Below are positions 23,254-31,997 of a stretch of DNA of 33,639 bases, in pieces; positions within the stretch are counted from its first letter, which is position 1, and each line of letters starts with the position of its first letter. Origin of the DNA: Nitriliruptoraceae bacterium (GTDB lineage Bacteria > Actinomycetota > Nitriliruptoria > Nitriliruptorales > Nitriliruptoraceae); NCBI GenBank assembly GCA_003558435.1, contig PWLR01000086.1, positions 1-33,639 on the forward strand. Reading direction: 5' to 3'. The notes beneath the pieces were generated by a model that did no database searches, was not told the DNA's origin, and saw only the letters and a program-made list of their open reading frames with translations. A program made the position numbers and the translations under genes.

Positions 23254-24525
23254 ATGCCCGCAGACCTTTCCGCACCACAGGTTTCCTTCGTCGACGACCC
23301 GGCGCGTGTCCGGGCCGCGTTGGAAGCGGTCGCCGAACCGGTTGTCGGTGTCGATGTGGAACGCGCGGACGCGGACCAGTACTTCCGGCGTGCGGCCCTC
23401 GTACAGGTCGGTGTGTCCGGACACTGCGTCCTGCTCGACGGCGTGACGCTGACCACGATGCCCGAACTGGACGAGTTCCTCGGCCCCGACCGTCTGGCGG
23501 TCCTGCATGCGGTCGAGAACGACATCGAACCGCTGCTCGCCAAACACGTGGACGCGGACCGGGTGGCCGATACCGCGATCGCCGCGGCCATGCTGGGTCT
23601 GCCGACCGGGTTGGGGCCGTTGCTGACGTCCGTGCTGGGCGTCGAGCTGACCGACGACAAGAGCACCTTCCAACGCGCCGACTGGGCAGCTCGGCCGCTC
23701 ACGGCCGGGATGGCCGAGTACGCCGCCGGTGACGTCGTCCACCTCCCCGAGTTGTGGGCGGAACTCGAGTCGCGGTTGGAGGCGACCGGTCGTCGTCGCT
23801 GGTACGACGAGGAGTTGGCGTGGACCCTCGCCCGCGCGGTCGAGGACAACCGCGACTGGACACGGGTGAAGGGCTCCGGACGTCTGCCGCCCGATCAGCG
23901 CGCCATCCTGCGATCGCTGTGGGAGGAACGCGAACGTCTGGCCCGTGAGCACGACATCGCCCCCAACCGGCTGATCCACGACGACGTGCTCCGGGACCTC
24001 GCGGTCGATCCCCCGCGGACCGAACCCCAACTGGTGCGCCGGAGCCACCGACGACGCGCCTTACTGCGCAGGTACGCGGCGGACCTGCTCGCCGCCGTCG
24101 AACGTGGTTCCGAGGCGGAGCCGGAAGCCAAGTCGACGTCCAACCGCTGGACCGACACCGACCGTGCCATCTACGACGCGTTGCGGGAACGCCGGGCGGC
24201 GATCGCGGAGGGTCTCGGCATCCAGGCCGGCGTGCTGTGCCCATCGAAGCCCCTGTGGGCGGCCGTCGCGGGCGAGCCCACCGACGGCGAGCAACTCTGC
24301 GCGCTGGCCGAGCTCCGCGACTGGCAGACCGAGGTGCTCGCCGAGCCACTCTGGGACGCCTACGTCACGGCGCGTACCCCGGCCGAGCATGCATCCGGCC
24401 CCCAGGCGACGGACCCGGGCGCGTCGGACCCGGACGCGTCGGAGCCGGGCGCGTCGGACCCGGGCCAGTCGGACCCGGGCCAGTCGGACCCGGGCATCGA
24501 GAACCCCACCGCCCGGAGCGCTTGA
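23254..24525 (+). CDS. rnd: Ribonuclease D-like 3'-5' exonuclease with HRDC domain
   Basis: A 423-residue DEDDy exonuclease expected to trim RNA 3' ends such as tRNA precursors. Catalytic residues: Asp34 and Glu36 (VGVDVERAD), Asp90 (HAVENDIEPL), Tyr156 and Asp160 (YAAGDVVHL). A helical HRDC-type region follows (about 210-290: LPPDQRAILRSLWEERERLAREHDIAPNRLIHDDVL), then a second similar helical repeat. The last ~40 residues are a repetitive Asp/Pro/Ser tail built from six 15-bp units. Start ATG 23254. It converges with ispH across 91 bases. Rnd is a reasonable symbol but orthology was not tested. Confidence 0.9.
   Translation: MPADLSAPQVSFVDDPARVRAALEAVAEPVVGVDVERADADQYFRRAALVQVGVSGHCVLLDGVTLTTMPELDEFLGPDRLAVLHAVENDIEPLLAKHVDADRVADTAIAAAMLGLPTGLGPLLTSVLGVELTDDKSTFQRADWAARPLTAGMAEYAAGDVVHLPELWAELESRLEATGRRRWYDEELAWTLARAVEDNRDWTRVKGSGRLPPDQRAILRSLWEERERLAREHDIAPNRLIHDDVLRDLAVDPPRTEPQLVRRSHRRRALLRRYAADLLAAVERGSEAEPEAKSTSNRWTDTDRAIYDALRERRAAIAEGLGIQAGVLCPSKPLWAAVAGEPTDGEQLCALAELRDWQTEVLAEPLWDAYVTARTPAEHASGPQATDPGASDPDASEPGASDPGQSDPGQSDPGIENPTARSA
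24406..24495 (+). repeat. 15-bp coding tandem repeat, 6 copies
   Basis: Six consecutive 15-bp units of the type GCGTCGGACCCGGGC (variants begin CAG or GCGAC) encode xSDPG-type pentapeptides at the C-terminus of the RNase D-like protein. The last two units are identical to each other. Confidence 0.9.
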
Positions 24526-24600
24526 CCGACCGGCTCCCCGAACACCGTGTCGCCCACCGGCCCACCGGCCCACCGTCGCTCCGGGTGCCGCGGGGCTCGG

Positions 24601-24615
24601 GTCGTTCGCAACGAC
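24601..24615. terminator. Hairpin between convergent rnd and ispH genes
   Basis: GTCGTT (24601-24606) and AACGAC (24610-24615) pair perfectly around CGC, just past the ispH stop codon. It could terminate either gene; no T tract is visible on either strand. Confidence 0.35.
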
Positions 24616-24616
24616 G

Positions 24617-25570
24617 TCAGCCGCTCGGGGTCTCCGCGAGCTTGCGGGCGAGGTTCGACGGCATGCTGAACTCGACGTCCTCGTCGATGACCATGACCGT
24701 GTCGACGGTGGCCAGGCCGCGCTCCTTGAACCAGTCGATGACTTCTTCGACCAGCACCTCCGGCGCGGAGGCTCCCGAGGTCAGTCCGATCGTGCCGATG
24801 CCCTCCAACCACGACTCGTCGATCTCGGAGGCGTCGTCGATGAGGTAGGCCGGCACCGCACGGTCCTTCGACACCTCGACCAGCCGCTTGCTGTTCGACG
24901 AGGTCTGTGAGCCGACGACCAGGACCAGTTCCGAGCGTTCCGCGAGCTGCTTCACCGCATCCTGACGGTTCTGCGTCGCGTAACAGATGTCATCGCTCTT
25001 GGGCAGCTTCAAGCCGGGGAACTTCGCGTTCAACCGGTCGACCACGCTGGCGGTCTCGTCCATCGACAGCGTCGTCTGGGTGATGTAGGTCACCGGCCGC
25101 TCGCCGTCGAGTTCGAGCGCGTCGACGTCCTCCGGGGTCTCGACCAGCCGGATGCGGTCGGACTGCCCCATCGTGCCGATCACCTCCTGGTGCCCTTCGT
25201 GGCCGACCATCACGATGTCCATGTCGTCGCGGGCGTAGCGACGCGCGGCGTGGTGGACCTTGGTGACCAGCGGACAGGTCGCGTCCACCAGCGTGTGGCC
25301 CAGGCGCTTCGAGTTCTGGAACGCTTCGGGTGGCGATCCGTGCGCGGAGAACACGATGATCGCTCCCTCCGGGACCTCGTTCTCGTCCTCGACGAACACC
25401 GCGCCCTTGCGGCGGAGCGTCTCCACGACGTGCTTGTTGTGCACGATCTCGTGACGGACGTAGACGGGCTCGCCGTAGGCCTCCAGGGCCTTCTCGACGA
25501 TCAGGACGGCGCGGTCCACGCCGGCACAGAAACCACGCGGCGCAGCCAGGAGCAAGGTGTGGGGGGACAT
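24617..25570 (-). CDS. ispH: 4-hydroxy-3-methylbut-2-enyl diphosphate reductase
   Basis: Last enzyme of the MEP isoprenoid pathway, reducing HMBPP to IPP and DMAPP with a [4Fe-4S] cluster; 317 residues. The three cluster cysteines are Cys15 ([11 protein letters not shown]), Cys99 ([11 protein letters not shown]) and Cys196 ([12 protein letters not shown]). [29 protein letters not shown] and [12 protein letters not shown] are conserved substrate-site segments. ATG 25570 is preceded at six bases by TACGCT, a -10-like hexamer, so the mRNA may be leaderless; no Shine-Dalgarno is seen. Divergent from the potassium operon. The FdxA ferredoxins could supply electrons, by inference. Confidence 0.97.
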   Translation of the reverse strand: MSPHTLLLAAPRGFCAGVDRAVLIVEKALEAYGEPVYVRHEIVHNKHVVETLRRKGAVFVEDENEVPEGAIIVFSAHGSPPEAFQNSKRLGHTLVDATCPLVTKVHHAARRYARDDMDIVMVGHEGHQEVIGTMGQSDRIRLVETPEDVDALELDGERPVTYITQTTLSMDETASVVDRLNAKFPGLKLPKSDDICYATQNRQDAVKQLAERSELVLVVGSQTSSNSKRLVEVSKDRAVPAYLIDDASEIDESWLEGIGTIGLTSGASAPEVLVEEVIDWFKERGLATVDTVMVIDEDVEFSMPSNLARKLAETPSG

Positions 25571-25576
25571 GGCCCC

Positions 25577-25582
25577 AGCGTA
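25577..25582 (-). promoter_or_regulatory. Candidate -10 element for a leaderless ispH mRNA
   Basis: On the minus strand the order is TACGCT, GGGGCC, ATG. TACGCT fits the actinobacterial TANNNT -10 consensus, and a start seven bases downstream would be the A of the ATG. No good -35 hexamer was found. Confidence 0.35.
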
Positions 25583-25727
25583 CCGAGGTGCTGCGCACCA
25601 CCCACCCGCTGCGGCATACTGGTGGACAGGCCCGGTCCCCCGTGACCGGGTCGCCGCGCGCCGGACGCCCGGGCCCGTGATCCAACGGACCCCTCGACGC
25701 GATCCGCCCGCCGCGCAGAGGCAACGA

Positions 25728-26420
25728 GTGCACATCATCATCGGCGGCTGTGGCCGCCTGGGCGCCGAGATCGCAGAACAACTCTCGCAGGACGCCGATA
25801 CCGACGTCGTCGTGCTCGACACCGATCCGTTGGCGTTCGATCGGCTGGGCTCGGCCTTCAACGGCGAGACGCTGGTGGGCGACGCGACCGATCGTGACGT
25901 GCTGGAGCAGGCGGGTGTGCGCCGTGCCGACGGCCTGATCGCCGTGACCCGCTCGGACAACGCGAACCTCATGACGGTGGAGATCGCCACCCACCTCTAC
26001 GACGTCCCCCGCACCATCGCGCGGCTGTTCAACCCGGACCGCGAGGAGGTCTACCGCAAGCTGGGGGTGCGCTACGTCTCGTCCACCGGCACGATCGCCA
26101 AGCTGTTCCTCAACGAGTTCGAGGAGGAGAGCTATCCGCTGCACGTGCACTTCGCCGAGAGCAACGTGTCGATGGTGGACCTGGAGGTCGACACCGGTGG
26201 TCACGCGATGACGGTCGAGGAGTTCGAGGTGGACGGGTTGCTCCGGATCGCCGCGGTGCGCCGCGGCGCGCGGGTGTTCATCCCGGACCGCTCCGACCGA
26301 CTCGAGCGCGACGACGTCATCACGGCCGCGATGAAACCCCAGGCCGCCCGTCGCATCGCCGGATCCGTCCGTGAACCGTTCTCCCGTGACCGCGGTCGCG
26401 GCAGCACCCGGAGGGCCTGA
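25728..26420 (+). CDS. trkA: TrkA-family potassium uptake regulatory protein (first copy)
   Basis: A 230-residue RCK protein. The N-terminal TrkA-N Rossmann domain starts [18 protein letters not shown] with the GxGxxG nucleotide loop, has the acidic strand end VVVLDTD, and [14 protein letters not shown]. The TrkA-C-like region follows (about 140-215: [34 protein letters not shown]). It binds NAD(H) or ATP and gates a TrkH-type pore from the cytosolic side. GTG 25728 has AGAGG upstream. First gene of a six-gene potassium operon; the second TrkA copy begins two bases after its stop. Confidence 0.92.
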   Translation: MHIIIGGCGRLGAEIAEQLSQDADTDVVVLDTDPLAFDRLGSAFNGETLVGDATDRDVLEQAGVRRADGLIAVTRSDNANLMTVEIATHLYDVPRTIARLFNPDREEVYRKLGVRYVSSTGTIAKLFLNEFEEESYPLHVHFAESNVSMVDLEVDTGGHAMTVEEFEVDGLLRIAAVRRGARVFIPDRSDRLERDDVITAAMKPQAARRIAGSVREPFSRDRGRGSTRRA

Positions 26421-26422
26421 CC

Positions 26423-27085
26423 ATGTACGTCGTGCTCGCCGGAGGGGGCCGCATCGGTCGCTACATCGCCAAGGACCTCAGCGAGAAGGGCCACGAGGTG
26501 ACCGTGCTCGAACGCGTGGCATCGCGGTGCGAACAGTTGGTGATGGAGACCGACGTGCTGGTCATCGAGGGCGACGCGTGCGACGTGCGCTACCTCGAGC
26601 AGGCCCACACCGACCGTGCGGACGTGTTCGTGGCCACCACCCACGAGGACGACGACAACCTCGTGAGCTGTCAGCTCTCCAAGATCGAGTTCGGGGTCCG
26701 ACGCGCCATCAGTCGGGTCAACACGCCCAAGAACGTGGAGATCTTCGAGGCCCTCGGCATCGAGCCGGTGAGTTCGACCCGGCTGATCTCCGAACTGCTC
26801 GAGAACGAGTTTTCCGTCGGCGAGCTGATCCACCTGACCAGTCTGAAGGGCGGCCGCGTCCAGCTCGTCGAGCTCCGGATCCCAGAAGGGCCCTCGGCAC
26901 CCAAGGCGCGAACGCTCGAGGCGCTGGACCTGCCCGCGGAGTCGGTGATCGTGGCCATCTTCCGCGGGGACGAGACCGTGATCCCGCAGGGCACCACGGA
27001 GATCCTCCCCGGGGACGAAGTGGTGGCGCTGACCACCCCGGAGCTCGAGCACCGCCTGACCGCGGTCCTGCTCGGTCGCCGCTGA
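26423..27085 (+). CDS. trkA: TrkA-family potassium uptake regulatory protein (second copy)
   Basis: A 220-residue TrkA protein. It has the classic N-terminal loop VVLAGGGRIGRYIAKDL, the acidic end VTVLERV, and the GDACDVRYLEQA segment. The C-terminal TrkA-C domain ends GDEVVALTTPELEHRLTAVLLG. Two adjacent TrkA genes feeding one TrkH occur in CeoB/CeoC-type actinobacterial systems, where the subunits may form mixed octamer rings. ATG 26423 lies two bases past the first trkA stop; its own stop overlaps the next ATG by one base (TGATG). Confidence 0.94.
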   Translation: MYVVLAGGGRIGRYIAKDLSEKGHEVTVLERVASRCEQLVMETDVLVIEGDACDVRYLEQAHTDRADVFVATTHEDDDNLVSCQLSKIEFGVRRAISRVNTPKNVEIFEALGIEPVSSTRLISELLENEFSVGELIHLTSLKGGRVQLVELRIPEGPSAPKARTLEALDLPAESVIVAIFRGDETVIPQGTTEILPGDEVVALTTPELEHRLTAVLLGRR

Positions 27086-27216
27086 TGACCGAGCGCCGTC
27101 GCTGGTCGATGCTGGTGGACCCCCTGCGTGGGGCGGGCTACATCGTCGGGTTGGGACTGTCGATCCTGCTGGTGGGTGCCCTGGTCGCCGGGTCGCTGGT
27201 GTGGGTCATGACGTGA
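27085..27216 (+). CDS. 43-residue single-TM peptide in the potassium operon
   Basis: A short protein with a polar N-terminus (MTERRRWSMLVDPLRGAG) and one hydrophobic helix (YIVGLGLSILLVGALVAGSL). The ATG overlaps the trkA stop by one base and the TGA overlaps the trkH GTG (GTGA), so it is coupled on both sides and is very likely translated. Position and size recall small accessory subunits of ion transporters (KdpF is one known example), but no sequence similarity is claimed. It may stabilise or modulate the TrkH complex. Function unknown. Confidence 0.68.
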   Translation: MTERRRWSMLVDPLRGAGYIVGLGLSILLVGALVAGSLVWVMT

Positions 27217-28733
27217 GCGTGCTGCTGCGCCCGGGCGCCCCGGATCTCCGGCTCATCGGCTTCTACCTCGGCAAGGTGCTGCTCGGTCTCGGCCTGGTCA
27301 TGTTGGTTCCGGCCGTGGTCGCCCTGCTGATGCAGGAGTGGAACTCCGCCAGCGCGTTCGTGATCGGTGCCAGCCTGTGCATCATCGTGGCCATGGCCAG
27401 CGAGGCACGGCTCGCCACCCGCCGGCAGCTGACCTGGGCGCACGGGATGGTCATCGTCGCGTTGGCGTGGCTGATCGGGGCGATCTTCGCGGCCATCCCG
27501 ATGTACCTCGGCGGCCGGTTCTCCGACTTCCTCGGGGCCCTGTTCGAGGGGATGTCCGGGCTGACGACCACCGGGATGTCGGTGATCCACGACCTCGATC
27601 ACACGCCCGTCTCCGAGGACCTGTACCGCCACCTGCTGCAGATCTCCGGCGGCCTCGGGATCGTGATCGTGGTGCTGTCGCTGTTCGCCGCGGGCGGAGC
27701 GCGGATCGCGACGCTGTACGCGGCCGAGGCCCGGGACGAACGCATCCTGCCCAACGTGATCCGAACGGCACGGTTCATCTTCCAGGTGGCCGGGACCTTC
27801 GGTGTGCTCGGGATCAGCGCGTTGTTCATCGCGCTGTGGAGCGGCGGGTTCACCCCCGGTCGCGCCATCTACCACGCGGTCAACCTGTTCTTCTCCTCGT
27901 TCGCGACCGGTGGCTTCTCGACGATGCAGGCGTCGATGATCTACTACCACTCCGCGTCGGTCGAGCTGATCGTCGCGGTGTTGATGCTCGCGGGCACGCT
28001 GTCGTTCGGGCTGCACTTCGCGTTGTGGCGCGGGGACCCCCGTGAGGTCTTCCGTCACATCGAGACCCGCACGCTCGCGGTGACCACCTCGGCGTTCTTC
28101 CTGGTCATGTGCTGGGGGCTCCTGCGCGGTGGCACCTACGACACGACCGAGAGCCTGCTGCGCAAGGGGTTGTTCACGTTGATCTCGGCCGCTTCGAGCA
28201 CCGGTCACCAGGTCAACGTCGGCGACAGCTACCTCACCGACTGGGGGGTGCTGGCCCCGGCGGCGGTCGTCGGGGCGATGGCCATCGGGGGGATGGCGTC
28301 GTCCACCGCGGGTGGTATCAAGGCGATCCGGATCGGCCTGGCCTTCAAGACGCTCGTCCACGACATCCGGCGCATCCTGCTGCCCGAGTCCGCGCTGGTG
28401 GTGACCCAGTACCACGCGGGCAAACGCCACGTGCTGCGCGCCGACACCTCCCGTGCGGCGACCACGGTGCTGCTGCTGTTCACCCTGACCTTCATGATCG
28501 GTGCCGTCGGCGCGCTCGCCTACGGCGACCTCGACATCACCCAGACCCTGTTCGAAGCGGTGTCGATCGGGTCGAACATCGGCATCTCCATCGGGGTGGT
28601 CGCCCCGGAGATGCCCAACGGGCTCATGGCCGTCTACATCGTGATGATGTGGCTCGGGCGTCTCGAGTACGTCGCGGTGTTCGCGCTGCTCGGCTACCTG
28701 TTCTCCCTCTCGCGCGGACGGGCGAAGACATGA
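27213..28733 (+). CDS. trkH: TrkH-family potassium transporter
   Basis: The membrane pore of the Trk/Ktr K+ uptake system; 506 residues with about ten hydrophobic helices. The four selectivity-filter loops of the MPM repeats can be seen: GLTTTGMSVI, FSSFATGGFST, SAASSTGHQV and SIGSNIGISIG. Start GTG 27213 overlaps the stop of the small membrane peptide (GTGA). K+ moves inward, gated by TrkA. Together with two TrkA genes this is a complete uptake system. Cation preference (K+ versus Na+ coupling) cannot be read from the sequence. Confidence 0.95.
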   Translation: MSVLLRPGAPDLRLIGFYLGKVLLGLGLVMLVPAVVALLMQEWNSASAFVIGASLCIIVAMASEARLATRRQLTWAHGMVIVALAWLIGAIFAAIPMYLGGRFSDFLGALFEGMSGLTTTGMSVIHDLDHTPVSEDLYRHLLQISGGLGIVIVVLSLFAAGGARIATLYAAEARDERILPNVIRTARFIFQVAGTFGVLGISALFIALWSGGFTPGRAIYHAVNLFFSSFATGGFSTMQASMIYYHSASVELIVAVLMLAGTLSFGLHFALWRGDPREVFRHIETRTLAVTTSAFFLVMCWGLLRGGTYDTTESLLRKGLFTLISAASSTGHQVNVGDSYLTDWGVLAPAAVVGAMAIGGMASSTAGGIKAIRIGLAFKTLVHDIRRILLPESALVVTQYHAGKRHVLRADTSRAATTVLLLFTLTFMIGAVGALAYGDLDITQTLFEAVSIGSNIGISIGVVAPEMPNGLMAVYIVMMWLGRLEYVAVFALLGYLFSLSRGRAKT

Positions 28734-29437
28734 GGCGCGCCGCGTCGCGTCGGGGTCGTACCCGTTGGCTGATGATCGTCCCGCTGACCGCGCTGGCCAT
28801 CGTCATCGCCGGCGTCGTGGCCCTGGAAGCCGCCGCCCCCGTCGCCGAGCCCGTCGATCGGAGCGTGCAGGGGCTGCCGCCACTGGGGGTGGAGGACGAG
28901 CGCCCCTGTCGACGGGTCGTCGACGACCAGACGATCATCGACATCCGCGAGTCGTTCACGCCGGGTGAGCGGGTCACCTCGAGCCAGGTCTTCCGCTGTC
29001 CGGCGGCCTTCGACGGCCTGGAGGTCACCTACGCGGGCGAGGCCATCGGCGACATCCTGGAGCGCGACACCGGCGCCTGGGTGCAGGTCAACGACGACGC
29101 CTACGCGCTCGAGACCGGCCCCCTGATCGATCATCGCCAGCGCTCCGGGTTCAACACGGGCATGTCGGTCTGGCTCCCGGACGGACTCCACGAACGGATC
29201 GAGGGCGTGGGCAACGCCGACCGACGGGGCGACGTCATCCTGATCCGTGGCATCCTGGATCGGACCGACCCCGAGGACGGGGGCGGGCTCACCGTGCGCG
29301 CCACGGAGTTGGAGGTCCTCGCACCGACCATCGAGATCGAAGCGCCGTTCCACACCCTCCAGGCGCTGGTCGCCGGGCTCCTGGCCGCAGCAGCGGTGGC
29401 CTCTGTGGTGTGGGCGCGACGGGTGGCGCGCCGGTGA
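28730..29437 (+). CDS. Membrane-anchored OB-fold-like protein of unknown function
   Basis: A 235-residue protein with an N-terminal TM helix (WLMIVPLTALAIVIAGVVAL) and a C-terminal TM helix (about residues 203-226, ending before WARRVARR). The region between, outside the cytosol if the N-terminus is inside, has an OB-fold-like pattern: GLEVTYAGEAIGDILERDTGAWVQVND, then WLPDGLHERI, GDVILIRGILDRTDPEDGGGLTVRATELEVL. Similar small OB-like anchored domains exist in other Gram-positives, but no function is known to me. Two cysteines (in DERPCRR and VFRCPAA) could form a disulfide. ATGA overlap with trkH and GTGA with the next gene place it firmly in the operon. Confidence 0.72.
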   Translation: MRRAASRRGRTRWLMIVPLTALAIVIAGVVALEAAAPVAEPVDRSVQGLPPLGVEDERPCRRVVDDQTIIDIRESFTPGERVTSSQVFRCPAAFDGLEVTYAGEAIGDILERDTGAWVQVNDDAYALETGPLIDHRQRSGFNTGMSVWLPDGLHERIEGVGNADRRGDVILIRGILDRTDPEDGGGLTVRATELEVLAPTIEIEAPFHTLQALVAGLLAAAAVASVVWARRVARR

Positions 29438-31194
29438 AGTTCGCCACCTCGATGCTGTCGATGCTGTCGGCCCCGCTGGCGGGCGGCGGCCCCCGGGCCA
29501 TGATCCGACTGGTCCTGATCTTCGCGGCGTCGGTGTTGGTGTTCTCGGCGGGTTTCCACGAGATCATGGCGTTCGAGGGCCGCGACTTCACCTGGTGGAC
29601 CAGCATCTACTGGACGCTGGTGACGATGTCGACCCTCGGGTTCGGCGACATCGTCTTCGAATCCGACCTCGGCCGGATGTACTCCGTGGTCGTGCTGCTC
29701 ACCGGCGCACTGCTGATCCTGATCCTGCTGCCGTTCACCTTCATCCAGCTGATCTACGTGCCGTGGAGCGAAGCGATGCGCGACGCACGCAGCCCCCGTT
29801 CGCTGCCCGACGACACCCACGGGCACATCATGTTCACCGGCCGGGGCGCCATGGAGCTGGTGCTCATGCGCCGGGCCGCACTGTCCGGCGTGCCCTACGT
29901 CCTGCTCGTCGAGGACAGCGACGAGGCCGCCACCCTGCACGACGAGGGGATCCCCGTCATGGTCGGCGAACTCGATGAACCCGCCACCTACCGCGCCGCG
30001 CGCGCCCACCAGGCGGCCATGCTGGTGACCACCCGCAGCGACGAGGCCAACACCAACATCGTGTTCACCCTGCGCGAGGTGACCGACGCGGGCCTGGCCG
30101 TCACGACCGCCAACGCCGAGGATGCCGTCGACGTCCTGGAGTTGGCGGGCGCCGACCACATCATCCGGCTGGGCGAGCTGCTCGGCCGCGCGTTCGCCCG
30201 ACGCATCCTGGCCCCGACGGCCCGGTGCAGCATCATCTCGACCTTCGAGGACCTCGACATCGCCGAGACCTCGGCTGCGGGCACGGAGTTGGTCGGCTGC
30301 AGCCTGGCCGACCTCGACCTGCGGGAACGGTTCGGGGTCTCGGTGGTCGGGATCTGGGACCGCGGGTCACTGCAGATCGCGACCCCCGAGCTAGAGATCC
30401 GCGAGACCTCCATCCTGCTGCTGGCCGGCCGCCGGGAGGACCTCGCGGCCTACGACGACGCGTACGCCGATGACGAGGGTGACCACCTCGGCACCCGGCA
30501 CGACGAACAACTGGTGGTCGTGCTCGGCGGAGGGCGCGTGGGACGCGCGGCCCTGCGGACGCTGCGGGAGGCCGGGACCCACTGCCGCATCGTCGATCGC
30601 ATCCCGGAGCGCATCGCCCACCTCGACGGGCACGTGGTCGGTGACGCCGCCGACCTGGCCGTGCTGCAAGAAGCCGGGATCGCGCAGGCCTCGGCGGTGA
30701 TCGTCACCACCCATGATGACGACACCAACATCTACCTCACCCTGTACTGCCGCAAGCTGCGGCCCGACATCGAGATCCTGGGCCGGGTCGCACTCGGCCG
30801 CAACGTCTCCACGATGCACCGCGCCGGCGCCGACTTCGTGCTGTCCTACGCCTCCACAGGGGCGATCGAGGCGTGGAACGCGCTCCGTCACGATTCCACC
30901 CTGCTGCTGGCCGAGGGGCTGGTGGTGTTCCGCGTGGCCATGCCCGAGTCGCTGATCGGCGAGCCGTTGGGCGCAACCGACATCCCGGCCGAGACAGGCT
31001 GCACCGTCATCGGGATCCTGACCGCCGCGACGTGCCTGACCGATCTGGGTGCCGACCGGATCCTGCCGCGCAACGCCGAACTGGTCCTGATCGGCGACGA
31101 CGGTGCGGAACAACGCTTCTACGACCGCTACGTCAACGGCAGGCCCGACTCCGTCCTGCTCCGGCTCGGTCGGAAGGTCGGGCTCCGCCAGTGA
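29434..31194 (+). CDS. Two-TM potassium channel with two TrkA/RCK modules
   Basis: A 586-residue ligand-gated K+ channel homologue. TM1 (about 24-42), pore helix and filter TLGFGD at 67-72 (canonical form TVGYGD), TM2 (about 83-108). Two cytosolic TrkA-N/TrkA-C units follow, the first from about 129 (HIMFTGRGAMELVLM; its glycine loop is atypical), the second from about 360 (VVVLGGGRVGRAAL). A tandem-RCK channel forms a gating ring from one chain per pore subunit. The filter substitution (Phe for Tyr, Leu for Val) may alter selectivity. GTG 29434 overlaps the upstream stop. Being in one operon with TrkH links uptake and a separately gated pore. Convergent with nth, 24-base gap. Confidence 0.88.
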   Translation: MKFATSMLSMLSAPLAGGGPRAMIRLVLIFAASVLVFSAGFHEIMAFEGRDFTWWTSIYWTLVTMSTLGFGDIVFESDLGRMYSVVVLLTGALLILILLPFTFIQLIYVPWSEAMRDARSPRSLPDDTHGHIMFTGRGAMELVLMRRAALSGVPYVLLVEDSDEAATLHDEGIPVMVGELDEPATYRAARAHQAAMLVTTRSDEANTNIVFTLREVTDAGLAVTTANAEDAVDVLELAGADHIIRLGELLGRAFARRILAPTARCSIISTFEDLDIAETSAAGTELVGCSLADLDLRERFGVSVVGIWDRGSLQIATPELEIRETSILLLAGRREDLAAYDDAYADDEGDHLGTRHDEQLVVVLGGGRVGRAALRTLREAGTHCRIVDRIPERIAHLDGHVVGDAADLAVLQEAGIAQASAVIVTTHDDDTNIYLTLYCRKLRPDIEILGRVALGRNVSTMHRAGADFVLSYASTGAIEAWNALRHDSTLLLAEGLVVFRVAMPESLIGEPLGATDIPAETGCTVIGILTAATCLTDLGADRILPRNAELVLIGDDGAEQRFYDRYVNGRPDSVLLRLGRKVGLRQ

Positions 31195-31218
31195 CCGGTC
31201 GACGGGTCGAGGGGCCGA

Positions 31219-31980
<762 letters not shown>

Positions 31981-31997
31981 GGGCGGCAACGTAGCCG

